Notes under the pieces: generated by a model
Databases searched by the model: none
Seen by the model: the letters and a program-made list of their open reading frames with translations, nothing else
Told to the model about the DNA's origin: nothing
In this document: positions 25,352 to 33,093 of the stretch, in pieces
Position numbering within the stretch: position 1 is the first letter of the stretch
Layout: every line of letters starts with the position of its first letter
Origin: JADHMP01 sp964617385
Lineage (GTDB): Bacteria > Bacteroidota > Bacteroidia > Flavobacteriales > Flavobacteriaceae
Assembly: GCA_964617385.1 (NCBI GenBank)
Contig: CAZTYX010000006.1
Coordinates: 1 to 36,432 of the forward strand
Direction of reading: 5' to 3'
DNA length: 36,432 nt
Translations under genes and position numbers: made by a program

Positions 25352-25786
25352 ATGAAGGAGTTGATTCAGTTTTATTGTTTACCAAAGGGTTTGGACGAGA
25401 ATCCTATTCGAGAAACGATTGCCCATTTTGTAAATCAATCCGAAGCGGAAATCATTCAATTGGAGTACAATTTTGTATCAGGAGACCAGTTGCTCGAAAT
25501 GAATAAAACGCACTTACAGCACGATTATGAAACAGATATTCTGACCTTTGATTATGGAAGTGAAACACAAATTGAAGCGGAAGTTTATATTTCTGTAAAA
25601 GCCCTTGAAGAAGCCACCGAAAGATTTGGACAAACGCCTGAAAATGAAACAATTAGGCTCATAGCTCACGGGCTTTTCCATTGCCTAGGGCAAAAAGACA
25701 AATCAACAGCAGATAAAAAGGAGATGCGCGCTCTTGAAGAGGCCTTTATCGCGATGTTCCACGTGAAACAAAAGCAAAATGTTTGA
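25352..25786 (+). CDS. ybeY: Endoribonuclease YbeY (16S rRNA maturation)
   Basis: Zinc-dependent RNase needed for 16S rRNA 3'-end maturation and ribosome quality control. The 144 residues include LLEMNKTHLQHDYETDILTFDYG and the metal site LIAHGLFHCLGQKDKS. Two of the three His ligands of the usual HGxLHLxGYDH motif are present, but the third is replaced by Asp. As I recall, a GYKDK form is common in Bacteroidota. ATG 25352 (MKELIQFYC) is the real start, since the frame extends upstream to 25211 only by running through the promoter region. The last codons (MFHVKQ) contain a parS site. The stop overlaps mnmG by 8 bases. Confidence 0.95.
   Translation: MKELIQFYCLPKGLDENPIRETIAHFVNQSEAEIIQLEYNFVSGDQLLEMNKTHLQHDYETDILTFDYGSETQIEAEVYISVKALEEATERFGQTPENETIRLIAHGLFHCLGQKDKSTADKKEMRALEEAFIAMFHVKQKQNV
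25755..25770. other. parS site 1 (ParB-binding centromere)
   Basis: TGTTCCACGTGAAACA matches the widely conserved parS consensus TGTTNCACGTGAAACA at every position. It lies within the last codons of ybeY, where it encodes FHVKQ, 8 bases before the mnmG ATG. ParB binds such sites to load SMC and separate replicated origins. The parAB genes are not in this window. Confidence 0.9.
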
Positions 25787-27650
25787 ACAAACCTATGATG
25801 TAATTGTTGTTGGCGCTGGTCATGCCGGTTGTGAAGCTGCAGCCGCAGCAGCCAATTTAGGGTCCAACACCCTTTTGATTACTATGAACTTGCAAACGGT
25901 GGGACAAATGTCTTGTAATCCCGCTATGGGCGGTATCGCAAAGGGACAAATTGTGCGCGAGATTGACGCCTTGGGGGGTTATAGTGGCATCGTTTCTGAC
26001 CAAAGTGCCATTCAATTTAAAATGTTGAATTTATCCAAAGGACCCGCTATGTGGAGTCCTCGCACCCAAAACGATCGTCAACTTTTTTCACAAACGTGGC
26101 GTCAACTTTTGGAGCAAACACCAAATCTTGATTTTTATCAAGACATGGTGGTTGATCTGATTACAGATAGTAATCAAGTAGTGGGTGTTGTCACCAGTTT
26201 GGGAATACAAATTCGTGCAAAAAAAGTAATCCTTACCAACGGCACCTTTTTAAATGGTTTAATTCACATCGGAGAAAAAAACTTTGGTGGCGGCAGAGCT
26301 GGCGAAAAGGCCGCGCATGGACTGACACAGTGCCTAACCGATCTTGGATTTATTTCGGGACGCATGAAAACGGGAACCCCTCCTCGTGTAGATGCACGTT
26401 CATTAGACTATAGTTTGATGGAAGAACAACCAGGAGATACTGAACCACAAAAATTCTCTTTTAGTACAGAAACAAAACCCTTGAGCAAACAATTGAGTTG
26501 CCATATCACTTATACCAGTGATCATGTGCATGACTTGTTGCGTGAAGGTTTTGATCGCTCTCCCATGTTTAATGGAAACATAAAAAGTACTGGCCCCCGC
26601 TATTGTCCATCCATAGAAGATAAGATCAATCGTTTCGCCGATAAAAATCGCCATCAAATTTTTGTCGAGCCTGAAGGGTGGAATACGGTTGAGGTTTACG
26701 TGAATGGGTTTTCAACATCCTTGCCAGAAGACATTCAATATAAAGCCCTTAAAATGGTTTCTGGGTTTGAAAACGTAAAGTTTTTTAGACCAGGCTACGC
26801 CATAGAATACGATTATTTTCCACCCACCCAACTCCAACACAGTTTGGAAACAAAGTTGATTAAGGGCCTCTATTTTGCAGGACAAATTAACGGCACCACG
26901 GGATATGAAGAAGCGGCTGCCCAAGGCATAATGGCAGGCATAAATGCACACCTTTCTATTGTTGAACAGCCGCCATTGGTATTACAACGCGATCAGGCCT
27001 ATATTGGTGTTCTTATAGACGACCTAATATTAAAAGGCACAGAAGAACCCTATAGAATGTTTACCTCTCGTGCCGAATACCGCACGTTATTGCGGCAAGA
27101 CAATGCGGATCAACGTTTAACCCTGCTCTCACATGAGTTAGGTTTAGCAAGTATAGATCGATTGCGCGCCGTAGAAAAGAAGCAAGACGAAACAAAACAA
27201 ATCCTTTCCTTTTTTAGCACAAAAAGCTACCCTCTTGAAGAGACCAACAAATTGCTCGAAGCCAAAGGGAGTGCTTTAATAAAGCAAACGGATAAGTATG
27301 CCAAATTGTTGGCGCGGCCACAGCTTAATAGACAAGATTTGTTGGATCTTCCTCCCGTAAAAACATTTTTATCAGAAGAAAAATTTTCTGAAGAAGCATA
27401 TGAACAAGCCGAAATTCAGATTAAATATGCGGGCTACATTGCCAAAGAAAACAGAAATGCAGACCGTTTGCAAAAGTTAGAACACCTCAAAATTCCACCA
27501 ACCTTTGTTTATGAACAATTAAAATCATTGTCTAATGAAGCGCTAGAAAAACTGAATGCAGCGCGCCCGCAAACGCTTGCACAAGCTGCGCGCATCAGTG
27601 GAATAAAACCAAGCGATATAAGTGTTATTTTAGTAGCCATTGGAAAATAA
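25779..27650 (+). CDS. mnmG: tRNA uridine-5-carboxymethylaminomethyl modification enzyme MnmG (GidA)
   Basis: FAD-dependent enzyme that, with the GTPase MnmE, modifies the wobble uridine (U34) of several tRNAs. The 623-residue length is typical. The FAD-binding motif VVGAGHAGCEAAAAAANLG is at 11–29, followed by MSCNPAMGGIAKGQIVREIDALGG, RMKTGTPPRVD, SIEDKINRFADKNRHQIFVEPEG and GYEEAAAQGIMAGINAH. The C-terminal helical domain ends with LAQAARISGIKPSDISVILVAI. mnmE is not adjacent. The gene overlaps ybeY by 8 bases and has a parS site just before its start and one directly after its stop codon. Confidence 0.98.
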   Translation: MFEQTYDVIVVGAGHAGCEAAAAAANLGSNTLLITMNLQTVGQMSCNPAMGGIAKGQIVREIDALGGYSGIVSDQSAIQFKMLNLSKGPAMWSPRTQNDRQLFSQTWRQLLEQTPNLDFYQDMVVDLITDSNQVVGVVTSLGIQIRAKKVILTNGTFLNGLIHIGEKNFGGGRAGEKAAHGLTQCLTDLGFISGRMKTGTPPRVDARSLDYSLMEEQPGDTEPQKFSFSTETKPLSKQLSCHITYTSDHVHDLLREGFDRSPMFNGNIKSTGPRYCPSIEDKINRFADKNRHQIFVEPEGWNTVEVYVNGFSTSLPEDIQYKALKMVSGFENVKFFRPGYAIEYDYFPPTQLQHSLETKLIKGLYFAGQINGTTGYEEAAAQGIMAGINAHLSIVEQPPLVLQRDQAYIGVLIDDLILKGTEEPYRMFTSRAEYRTLLRQDNADQRLTLLSHELGLASIDRLRAVEKKQDETKQILSFFSTKSYPLEETNKLLEAKGSALIKQTDKYAKLLARPQLNRQDLLDLPPVKTFLSEEKFSEEAYEQAEIQIKYAGYIAKENRNADRLQKLEHLKIPPTFVYEQLKSLSNEALEKLNAARPQTLAQAARISGIKPSDISVILVAIGK

Positions 27651-27666
27651 TGTTTCACGTGAAACA
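27651..27666. other. parS site 2 (ParB-binding centromere)
   Basis: TGTTTCACGTGAAACA is a perfect 16-base palindrome and the canonical parS sequence. It starts at the base after the mnmG stop and ends at the base before the ATG of the methyltransferase, so it fills the whole intergenic space. It is about 1.9 kb from the first site. Confidence 0.95.
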
Positions 27667-28533
27667 ATGGAGCGACACAAAGATCATTTTCTTTTAAAGG
27701 CGAAAGACCATCTTGTAAGCCATAAAATCTTTTCGATTTATTGGGATACAAAAGCCGAGTTGGGCTGGACAGACATTGATTTGAATGAGTCTATGGAGCG
27801 TTATTATGCATCTGTAGCGTACGATTCTCACAAATCCAAAAAAAGAAACGTGATGGACTGGGCCTATCGTTTTGTTCAGCAACTGATGTTTCGATACAAA
27901 TGGAAAAAAATCGTAAAACACCTCAATCAACATCAAACCACGGCGTTGGATTATGGAGGTGGTACAGGGGGCTTTTCTAGGTTTACAAAAGCCAAAGGCA
28001 TAGATTCTGTTCTTATAGAAAAAAATGCAAAAGCACTTTCAATTGCCAAAGCACAGGGTGTTGAAGCCTATAAAAGCCTTGACGATTTGCCTAGAGATCG
28101 CCAATTTGATTTAATCACACTTTGGCATGTTTTAGAACACCTGCCCCACCCTAAAGACACCCTTTTGGCTTTGAGAAAACGACTCACCAAAGAAGGTTTT
28201 TTGGTTGTGGCGGTACCCAATTTAAATTCAGCAGACGCAAAGCATTACGGCGCTCATTGGGCAGCTTTAGATGTACCGCGGCATTTATGGCACTTTTCAA
28301 ACCAAGGGTTGATACGATTTTTAGCGGCTTCAGGCTTTTCCCTCTTAGGTCAATACCCTCTTTTTTTTGATGCTTTTTATGTGGCGCTACTCTCAGAAAA
28401 ACATAAAAATGGAAGAGTACATCTGCTTAGGGCTTTTTACCAAGGATTGAAATCAAATGTTTTGGCTCGTCAGAACAAGCATTATTCCTCTTCTTTCTTT
28501 GTTTTTACTAAATCGGATTCTTTTTTGGTATGA
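27667..28533 (+). CDS. Class I SAM-dependent methyltransferase
   Basis: This 288-residue protein has a Rossmann-type methyltransferase domain. The SAM-binding motif I is ALDYGGGTGGFSRF, with GGGTGG at 97–102. Then come IDSVLIEKNAKALSIAKAQGVEAY, FDLITLWHVLEHLPHPKDTLLALRKRL and EGFLVVAVPNLNSADAKHYGAHWAALDVPRHLWHFS, a layout typical of methyltransferase_12/UbiG-like proteins next to mnmG in flavobacteria. The substrate is unknown. ATG 27667 directly follows the parS palindrome; a TTG at 27640 would place that site inside the gene. The 3' end overlaps convergent holB by 52 bases. Confidence 0.9.
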   Translation: MERHKDHFLLKAKDHLVSHKIFSIYWDTKAELGWTDIDLNESMERYYASVAYDSHKSKKRNVMDWAYRFVQQLMFRYKWKKIVKHLNQHQTTALDYGGGTGGFSRFTKAKGIDSVLIEKNAKALSIAKAQGVEAYKSLDDLPRDRQFDLITLWHVLEHLPHPKDTLLALRKRLTKEGFLVVAVPNLNSADAKHYGAHWAALDVPRHLWHFSNQGLIRFLAASGFSLLGQYPLFFDAFYVALLSEKHKNGRVHLLRAFYQGLKSNVLARQNKHYSSSFFVFTKSDSFLV

Positions 28534-29642
28534 ATCAAGCGCGTCATTTGAAGCGATAAGTCTGTAAATACCATTTTAGGATTGCCATTTCGGCTGAGAT
28601 AAAAATGCGACTGTTCAATTAAAGTTACTAATGGACCAATGTTCATGTAGTGTACAAAAGGGGCTAGTTTGGCTAAATCGAAACCTGTCCTAGACCGAAA
28701 AGTGGTCAATTCTTCAAGGGCATAATTCAACATAAAAGCATCCCGTAACACTTCCAAGCTATAACTTAAAAAACTCTTTTGATCTTCTTTATCCAAAAGC
28801 ACCACTTCATCTACCCAGCCCATCAAATCAAGCACTATTTTTTTATTCCCTTTAGCGGCAAAAGCACCACGCATTAAATGAATCAGCATTTCTTCAAAAG
28901 GTTTTGAAACCTCTTGGGTTGCACGCTGTAGAAGCATTCTAAAACTTCCTTTATATTGATGAATTTCTTGGATTAAAGAAGAATCCCATTGTTTTTCTTC
29001 AATGGTTTTAATCAGCACATTTGGTTCTACAGGAGTAAGCATAAGGGGTTGACAACGTGATATAATGGTAGGAAGCAGTTCTGCAGAAGCACTAACTAAA
29101 AAGAAAAAAGTATTTTTAGGTGGCTCTTCTAGAAGCTTTAAAAACTTATTGGCTGCGGCTAGATTCATTTTTTCAGCGCCCCAAACCAAACAAATCTTAG
29201 CCCCACCTTCATAGGACTTTAGGCTCAACCGTTCTTGCATAGCAGCCATTTCCTTCACGCCAATTTGGGCTTGTTTGTTGCCTGCCTCCAACCATTCCAT
29301 CCAATCGGAGTGATTTCCATACAGGGTTTCCTTGATGAATTCTTGCCAACGGGGCAGGAGTTCTTCCGCATTACTTTTTGAAGATGTTCCTAAGCTAATG
29401 GTAGGAAACAAAAAATAGAGATCAGGATGCAGGCTCAATTCTGCTAGACTCTTTTGTTTCGTGGCCGTACTTAAAAATTCTTGACGATAGAGCAATAAAA
29501 CGGCCTGATATAGTGCTAAGGCAAGTCCACCATAGCCATTTTTATCAACAAACAGCTGAGCATGAGGAACTTGCGAATTTTCAACCGCTTTTTTTAAACG
29601 GGAACGAAGCGTTTCTTGTCCTACAATTTCTTGCTCAAGCAT
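28482..29642 (-). CDS. holB: DNA polymerase III subunit delta' (HolB-like)
   Basis: This 386-residue AAA+ clamp-loader subunit contains VPHAQLFVDKNGYGGLALALYQA at the position of the Walker A loop, without the GxxGxGKT form, as expected for the ATPase-dead delta' subunit. KMNLAAANKFLKLLEEPPKNTFFFLVSASAELLPTIISRCQPL carries the LLEEPP sequence and the SRC motif that supports the neighbouring ATPase subunit. ATG 29642 (MLEQEIVGQETLRSRL) is chosen; a TTG at 29648 lies in the promoter box. Its 3' end overlaps the methyltransferase gene by 52 bases. It is divergent from pgk, with 89 bases between starts. Confidence 0.92.
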   Translation of the reverse strand: MLEQEIVGQETLRSRLKKAVENSQVPHAQLFVDKNGYGGLALALYQAVLLLYRQEFLSTATKQKSLAELSLHPDLYFLFPTISLGTSSKSNAEELLPRWQEFIKETLYGNHSDWMEWLEAGNKQAQIGVKEMAAMQERLSLKSYEGGAKICLVWGAEKMNLAAANKFLKLLEEPPKNTFFFLVSASAELLPTIISRCQPLMLTPVEPNVLIKTIEEKQWDSSLIQEIHQYKGSFRMLLQRATQEVSKPFEEMLIHLMRGAFAAKGNKKIVLDLMGWVDEVVLLDKEDQKSFLSYSLEVLRDAFMLNYALEELTTFRSRTGFDLAKLAPFVHYMNIGPLVTLIEQSHFYLSRNGNPKMVFTDLSLQMTRLIHTKKESDLVKTKKEEE

Positions 29643-29645
29643 GCT

Positions 29646-29653
29646 CAAAGATA
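29646..29653 (-). promoter_or_regulatory. -7 promoter box of holB
   Basis: TATCTTTG on the minus strand is followed by AGC and then ATG, giving a leaderless layout. The same arrangement (box, AGC, ATG) precedes the MauE–thioredoxin gene. Confidence 0.6.
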
Positions 29654-29709
29654 AGGCTTATCAATTGTTTTTTAAGGCGCAAAATCGAATATAAAAAAGA
29701 GAAATATGG

Positions 29710-29717
29710 TATTTTTG
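29710..29717 (+). promoter_or_regulatory. -7 promoter box of pgk
   Basis: TATTTTTG fits TAnnTTTG and ends 14 bases before the ATG at 29732. No -33 element is apparent. Confidence 0.55.
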
Positions 29718-29731
29718 ACAAAATCTAAAAA

Positions 29732-30919
29732 ATGAAAACAGTAGACGCTCAAAGCTTTGAAAATGAAAGAGTTGTAATTAGGGTAGATTTTAACGTTCCT
29801 TTAGACGACCAAGGAAACGTGACCGATGCCACACGAATTATTGCCGCTAAACCCACCATAGACCAAGTACGCTCTTCGGGAGGAAGTTGCATTTTACTTT
29901 CTCACCTTGGAAGACCTAATGGGAATACCCCTTCTTTGTCGTTAGAACAAATTGTTTCCAAAGTTTCAGAAGTATTGGGCATCTCCATAAAATTTTGTCC
30001 AACATGTATTGGAGAGCAGGCCAACGCTGCAGCTGCAGCGCTTGCGCCTGGGGAGGTATTATTAATGGAAAATTTACGTTTTCATGAAGAAGAAACAGCA
30101 GGAGATCTTTCTTTTGCAAAACAACTTTCAGAATTAGGCACATTTTACATTAATGACGCTTTTGGAACCGCCCACAGAGCACACGCCTCAACTACTGTTA
30201 TGGCACAATTTTTCAACCAAAACAAATGTTTTGGAAAACTTTTGGAGCAAGAAGTGAGCGCCATAGAAAAGGTGATGAATACTGGAGAAAAACCCGTTTT
30301 AGCAATCTTGGGAGGCGCCAAAGTTTCATCTAAAATTACTATTATTGAAAGTATGATGGATAAAATAGACCACCTCATCATTGGAGGCGGAATGGTCTAC
30401 ACCTTTGTGAAAGCCCAAGGGGGACAAATTGGAAACTCTATTTGTGAAGATGACTATCAACAAGTTGCTCTAGACATTTTGGCCAAGGCAAAAGCTAAGG
30501 GCGTTACGATTCACCTTCCCGTAGATGTAATTTGCGGGGATGATTTTAGTAATGACGCCAACCAAAAAATTGCCGCCGTAGATGCCATACCTGAAGGATG
30601 GGAAGGAATGGACGCGGGGCCACAAAGTAGAGAAAAATTTGCCGCTGTAGTAAACCAATGCAAAACCATTCTATGGAATGGACCCTTAGGTGTTTTTGAA
30701 TTTCCCAATTTTGCAAAAGGAACCATTGCACTGGGTGATGCCATAGCAGACCAAACCCATAAGGGAGCCTTTTCACTTGTTGGCGGAGGAGACTCTGTGG
30801 CAGCAGTCAAACAATTTGGTTTTGAATCTAAAATGAGTTATGTCAGTACAGGAGGAGGAGCTATGCTAGAAAGTTTGGAGGGCAAGACCCTGCCTGGCAT
30901 TGCAGCTCTTTTAGACTAA
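29732..30919 (+). CDS. pgk: Phosphoglycerate kinase
   Basis: Glycolytic enzyme that transfers the 1-phosphate of 1,3-bisphosphoglycerate to ADP. The 395-residue length is typical. The N-terminal substrate-binding domain has RVIRVDFNVPLDDQGNVTD-type ERVVIRVDFNVPLDD, LLSHLGRPNG and LMENLRFHEEE. The C-terminal nucleotide-binding domain has AILGGAKVSSKI, LWNGPLGVFEF and LVGGGDSVAAVKQFG, ending STGGGAMLESLEGKTLPGIAAL. It has its own promoter box and is followed after 20 bases by a DUF4837 gene, with which it may be cotranscribed. Confidence 0.98.
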   Translation: MKTVDAQSFENERVVIRVDFNVPLDDQGNVTDATRIIAAKPTIDQVRSSGGSCILLSHLGRPNGNTPSLSLEQIVSKVSEVLGISIKFCPTCIGEQANAAAAALAPGEVLLMENLRFHEEETAGDLSFAKQLSELGTFYINDAFGTAHRAHASTTVMAQFFNQNKCFGKLLEQEVSAIEKVMNTGEKPVLAILGGAKVSSKITIIESMMDKIDHLIIGGGMVYTFVKAQGGQIGNSICEDDYQQVALDILAKAKAKGVTIHLPVDVICGDDFSNDANQKIAAVDAIPEGWEGMDAGPQSREKFAAVVNQCKTILWNGPLGVFEFPNFAKGTIALGDAIADQTHKGAFSLVGGGDSVAAVKQFGFESKMSYVSTGGGAMLESLEGKTLPGIAALLD

Positions 30920-30939
30920 TCAGTTAAAACCCAACTGCC

Positions 30940-31908
30940 ATGAAAAAAAATGTAGTTTTTATTTTTTTGATAATAGTGCTCATTGGATGTAGCTCTCCAA
31001 AGGGCTCTCAAAGAATCATTCCCGATTCCAGTGGCAACATCAATGCAGTTACGGTGGTGATGCCAGAAAAAGACTGGAATAGTACTCTAGGCAATACGCT
31101 GCGCGAACTTCTTGCAGCACCTTATGAAGGTTTGCCCTTAGACGAGCCTCAATTTTCACTGAATTATCTAAACCCAAAAGTTTTTTCTGGTTTTGCCCGG
31201 CAAAGCCGCAATGTGATTTGGTTTGTTAAAGACAGCTTAAGTGATTTCCAAATGATGCAAGATGCATTTGCACGGCCACAAGTGGTTGCTCTTTTTAAAG
31301 GGAATGATGCTGAAGAACAACAGTTTTATTTGGAAGAAAACGCCACCCTAATTCGGCAAACCTTTTCAGAAAACGAACGTGTAGAAAAATTGAGACGTAT
31401 TGCCAAGGCACCCACCACAGAAACAACCCTAGAAGATCGTTATGGGATTTCAATGGTATATCCCTCTGCCTATGAGACGGTGAAAGACACCATCAACTTT
31501 GTGTGGATCCAAAAACCCATAACCAAAGGACACCTCAATTTAATTGCCTACAGTCTTCCTGAAAACGCCCTCAAAGCGCCTGTCAATGAAAGCATTTTGG
31601 CCATTCGAGATTCTATTGGAGCATTGTATGTTCCTGGGCGTTTGCCCAATAGTTATATGATTACGGAAAAGGCATATCTACCTTATTTCTATAAAACGAC
31701 GCTAGACCAAAAAGAGGCATATCTAACCAAAGGCACTTGGGAAGTACAAAATGATTTTATGGCAGGGCCTTTTGTGAATTATATGATTAAAGACACCGTG
31801 CAGCAGCGATGGATGGTGGTGGAAGGATTTAGCTTTGCCCCTTCTACAAGTAAACGGGACTATATGTTTGAGCTTAATGCGATAATAAGCACCCTAAAAA
31901 TACCTTAG
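30940..31908 (+). CDS. DUF4837 family lipoprotein
   Basis: The 322 residues begin with a lipoprotein signal (MKKNVVFIFLIIVLIGCSS, lipobox LIGC), so the mature protein should be lipid-anchored in the envelope. Conserved-looking parts are VTVVMPEKDWNSTLGNTLRELLAAPYEGLPLDEPQFSL, YGISMVYPSAYETVKDTINFVWIQKPI and IRDSIGALYVPGRLPNSYMITE. These match the DUF4837 family of Bacteroidota, whose function is unknown. No enzyme motif is visible. It lies 20 bases after pgk and its stop overlaps convergent tatA by 4 bases. Confidence 0.87.
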   Translation: MKKNVVFIFLIIVLIGCSSPKGSQRIIPDSSGNINAVTVVMPEKDWNSTLGNTLRELLAAPYEGLPLDEPQFSLNYLNPKVFSGFARQSRNVIWFVKDSLSDFQMMQDAFARPQVVALFKGNDAEEQQFYLEENATLIRQTFSENERVEKLRRIAKAPTTETTLEDRYGISMVYPSAYETVKDTINFVWIQKPITKGHLNLIAYSLPENALKAPVNESILAIRDSIGALYVPGRLPNSYMITEKAYLPYFYKTTLDQKEAYLTKGTWEVQNDFMAGPFVNYMIKDTVQQRWMVVEGFSFAPSTSKRDYMFELNAIISTLKIP

Positions 31909-32108
31909 CTTTTTTTGGAAGAAGACTCTTCCACTTGTGCTTTTTCCTCTTCCTCTTTGGTGGCATTCTTAAATTCTTTGATGCCACTTCCCAATCCTCG
32001 CATGAGTTCTGGAATTTTTCTGCCGCCAAATAGCAATAGCACAACGGCAATGATTAAAATAATTTGAGGACCTCCAATCATTCCTAAAAAAATATTTGCA
32101 GACAACAT
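31905..32108 (-). CDS. tatA: Sec-independent (Tat) translocase subunit TatA/TatE
   Basis: A 67-residue single-span protein of the twin-arginine translocation system, which exports folded proteins. It has the family layout: a short N-terminus (MLSANIFLGMI), the membrane helix GGPQIILIIAVVLLLFGG, the hinge RKIPEL, the amphipathic helix MRGLGSGIKEFKNATKEEE, and a charged tail. ATG 32108 is chosen; the frame runs upstream to 32159 only through the promoter region. tatC is not adjacent. It is divergent from the M23 gene, with 106 bases between starts. Confidence 0.95.
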   Translation of the reverse strand: MLSANIFLGMIGGPQIILIIAVVLLLFGGRKIPELMRGLGSGIKEFKNATKEEEEKAQVEESSSKKS

Positions 32109-32126
32109 GGTTATAAGTATTTCAAA

Positions 32127-32134
32127 CAAATGTA
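32127..32134 (-). promoter_or_regulatory. -7 promoter box of tatA
   Basis: TACATTTG on the minus strand fits TAnnTTTG and ends 18 bases before the ATG at 32108. It decides that start. Confidence 0.55.
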
Positions 32135-32199
32135 CAGAAATATTTAGATCAGGCAGCATAAAAAATAACTTCCTAAAAAAACAGAGCTAAGGGAATGTT

Positions 32200-32207
32200 T
32201 ATCTTTG
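32200..32207 (+). promoter_or_regulatory. -7 promoter box of the M23 peptidase gene
   Basis: TATCTTTG matches TAnnTTTG and ends 7 bases before the ATG at 32215, the same spacing as at ybeY, so the leader should be very short or absent. Confidence 0.6.
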
Positions 32208-32214
32208 TGCTGAG

Positions 32215-33090
32215 ATGACAACAAAAAACAAGAAAAAAAACAAATTTTTCGCAAAGCTGATGAATCCCTATCGGCTTGTGGTTGTCAACGAAAACACCTT
32301 TGAAGAACAGTTTCAGTTTGGGCTATCAAGACTCAATCTGATCATTTTTTTGATCCTCGTTTTTTGCCTTTTGAGCACAGGGGTTTTCTTTGTTATTTCG
32401 TATTCACCTTTAAAGGAATACATTCCAGGATATGATGCTTCAGACGTGCGAAAACGGGCGGTCGAAAATTTGTTCTTGACCGACTCCCTCTTGCGGGTTA
32501 ACGAAAGAAATGAGCAATATTTAAACATTATTAGAGGGGTGTTAAATGAAGACTTCTATTTTAAGCAAGACGCTGAAATGGACTTTTCTGAGGAAACCCA
32601 ACCCACAGAAAACACCACCATCAATCGAACCCTTTCACCAGCAGATTCTATGCTGCGCAACCTTGTGACGCGTGAAGATAAATTTAATGTGATAAACAAC
32701 AATGAACTGGCACAAGAACTGTTTTTGATGGCACCGGCCAAGGGCCCAATTTCTCAAGCTTTTGATCAGCAAAGCAAGCACTATGCGGTGGATGTGGTAT
32801 TAACCGAAGGCACCCCCATCAAATCGGTGGCCAATGGCATTGTGGTTTTTGCAGAATATACAGCACAAACGGGTTATGTAATTATGGTAGATCATGGTCG
32901 AAGTATGCTCTCGGTCTATAAGCACAATGCGGTTTTAAACAAATCTCAAGGCGATTTGGTGGCCGCCGGTGAAGTGATTGCTCAAGCTGGAAATACAGGT
33001 GAATTTTCTACAGGCTGGCATTTGCATTTTGAACTGTGGATGGATGGATATCCGCTTAATCCCGAATTGTTTTTTGACTTTGATCAATAG
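32215..33090 (+). CDS. M23 family metallopeptidase, membrane-anchored
   Basis: This 291-residue protein has a basic N-terminus (TTKNKKKNKFF), one membrane segment (about 40–65), a connecting region (about 70–170), and a C-terminal LytM/M23 domain. The metal ligands are visible in SKHYAVDVV (HxxxD) and WHLHFEL (HxH), with the family's VVFAEYTAQTGYVIMVDHG between. M23 enzymes cut peptide crosslinks in peptidoglycan, and membrane-anchored relatives act in cell shape or division. It lies 3 bases before the GH3 gene, suggesting one transcript for M23, GH3 and the two glycan genes after it. Confidence 0.94.
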   Translation: MTTKNKKKNKFFAKLMNPYRLVVVNENTFEEQFQFGLSRLNLIIFLILVFCLLSTGVFFVISYSPLKEYIPGYDASDVRKRAVENLFLTDSLLRVNERNEQYLNIIRGVLNEDFYFKQDAEMDFSEETQPTENTTINRTLSPADSMLRNLVTREDKFNVINNNELAQELFLMAPAKGPISQAFDQQSKHYAVDVVLTEGTPIKSVANGIVVFAEYTAQTGYVIMVDHGRSMLSVYKHNAVLNKSQGDLVAAGEVIAQAGNTGEFSTGWHLHFELWMDGYPLNPELFFDFDQ

Positions 33091-33093
33091 ACT

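Noticed and set aside
27640..27666. TTG start for the methyltransferase that would translate the parS palindrome
   Set aside because: It overlaps the end of mnmG, and the ATG at 27667 directly after parS gives the expected N-terminus.
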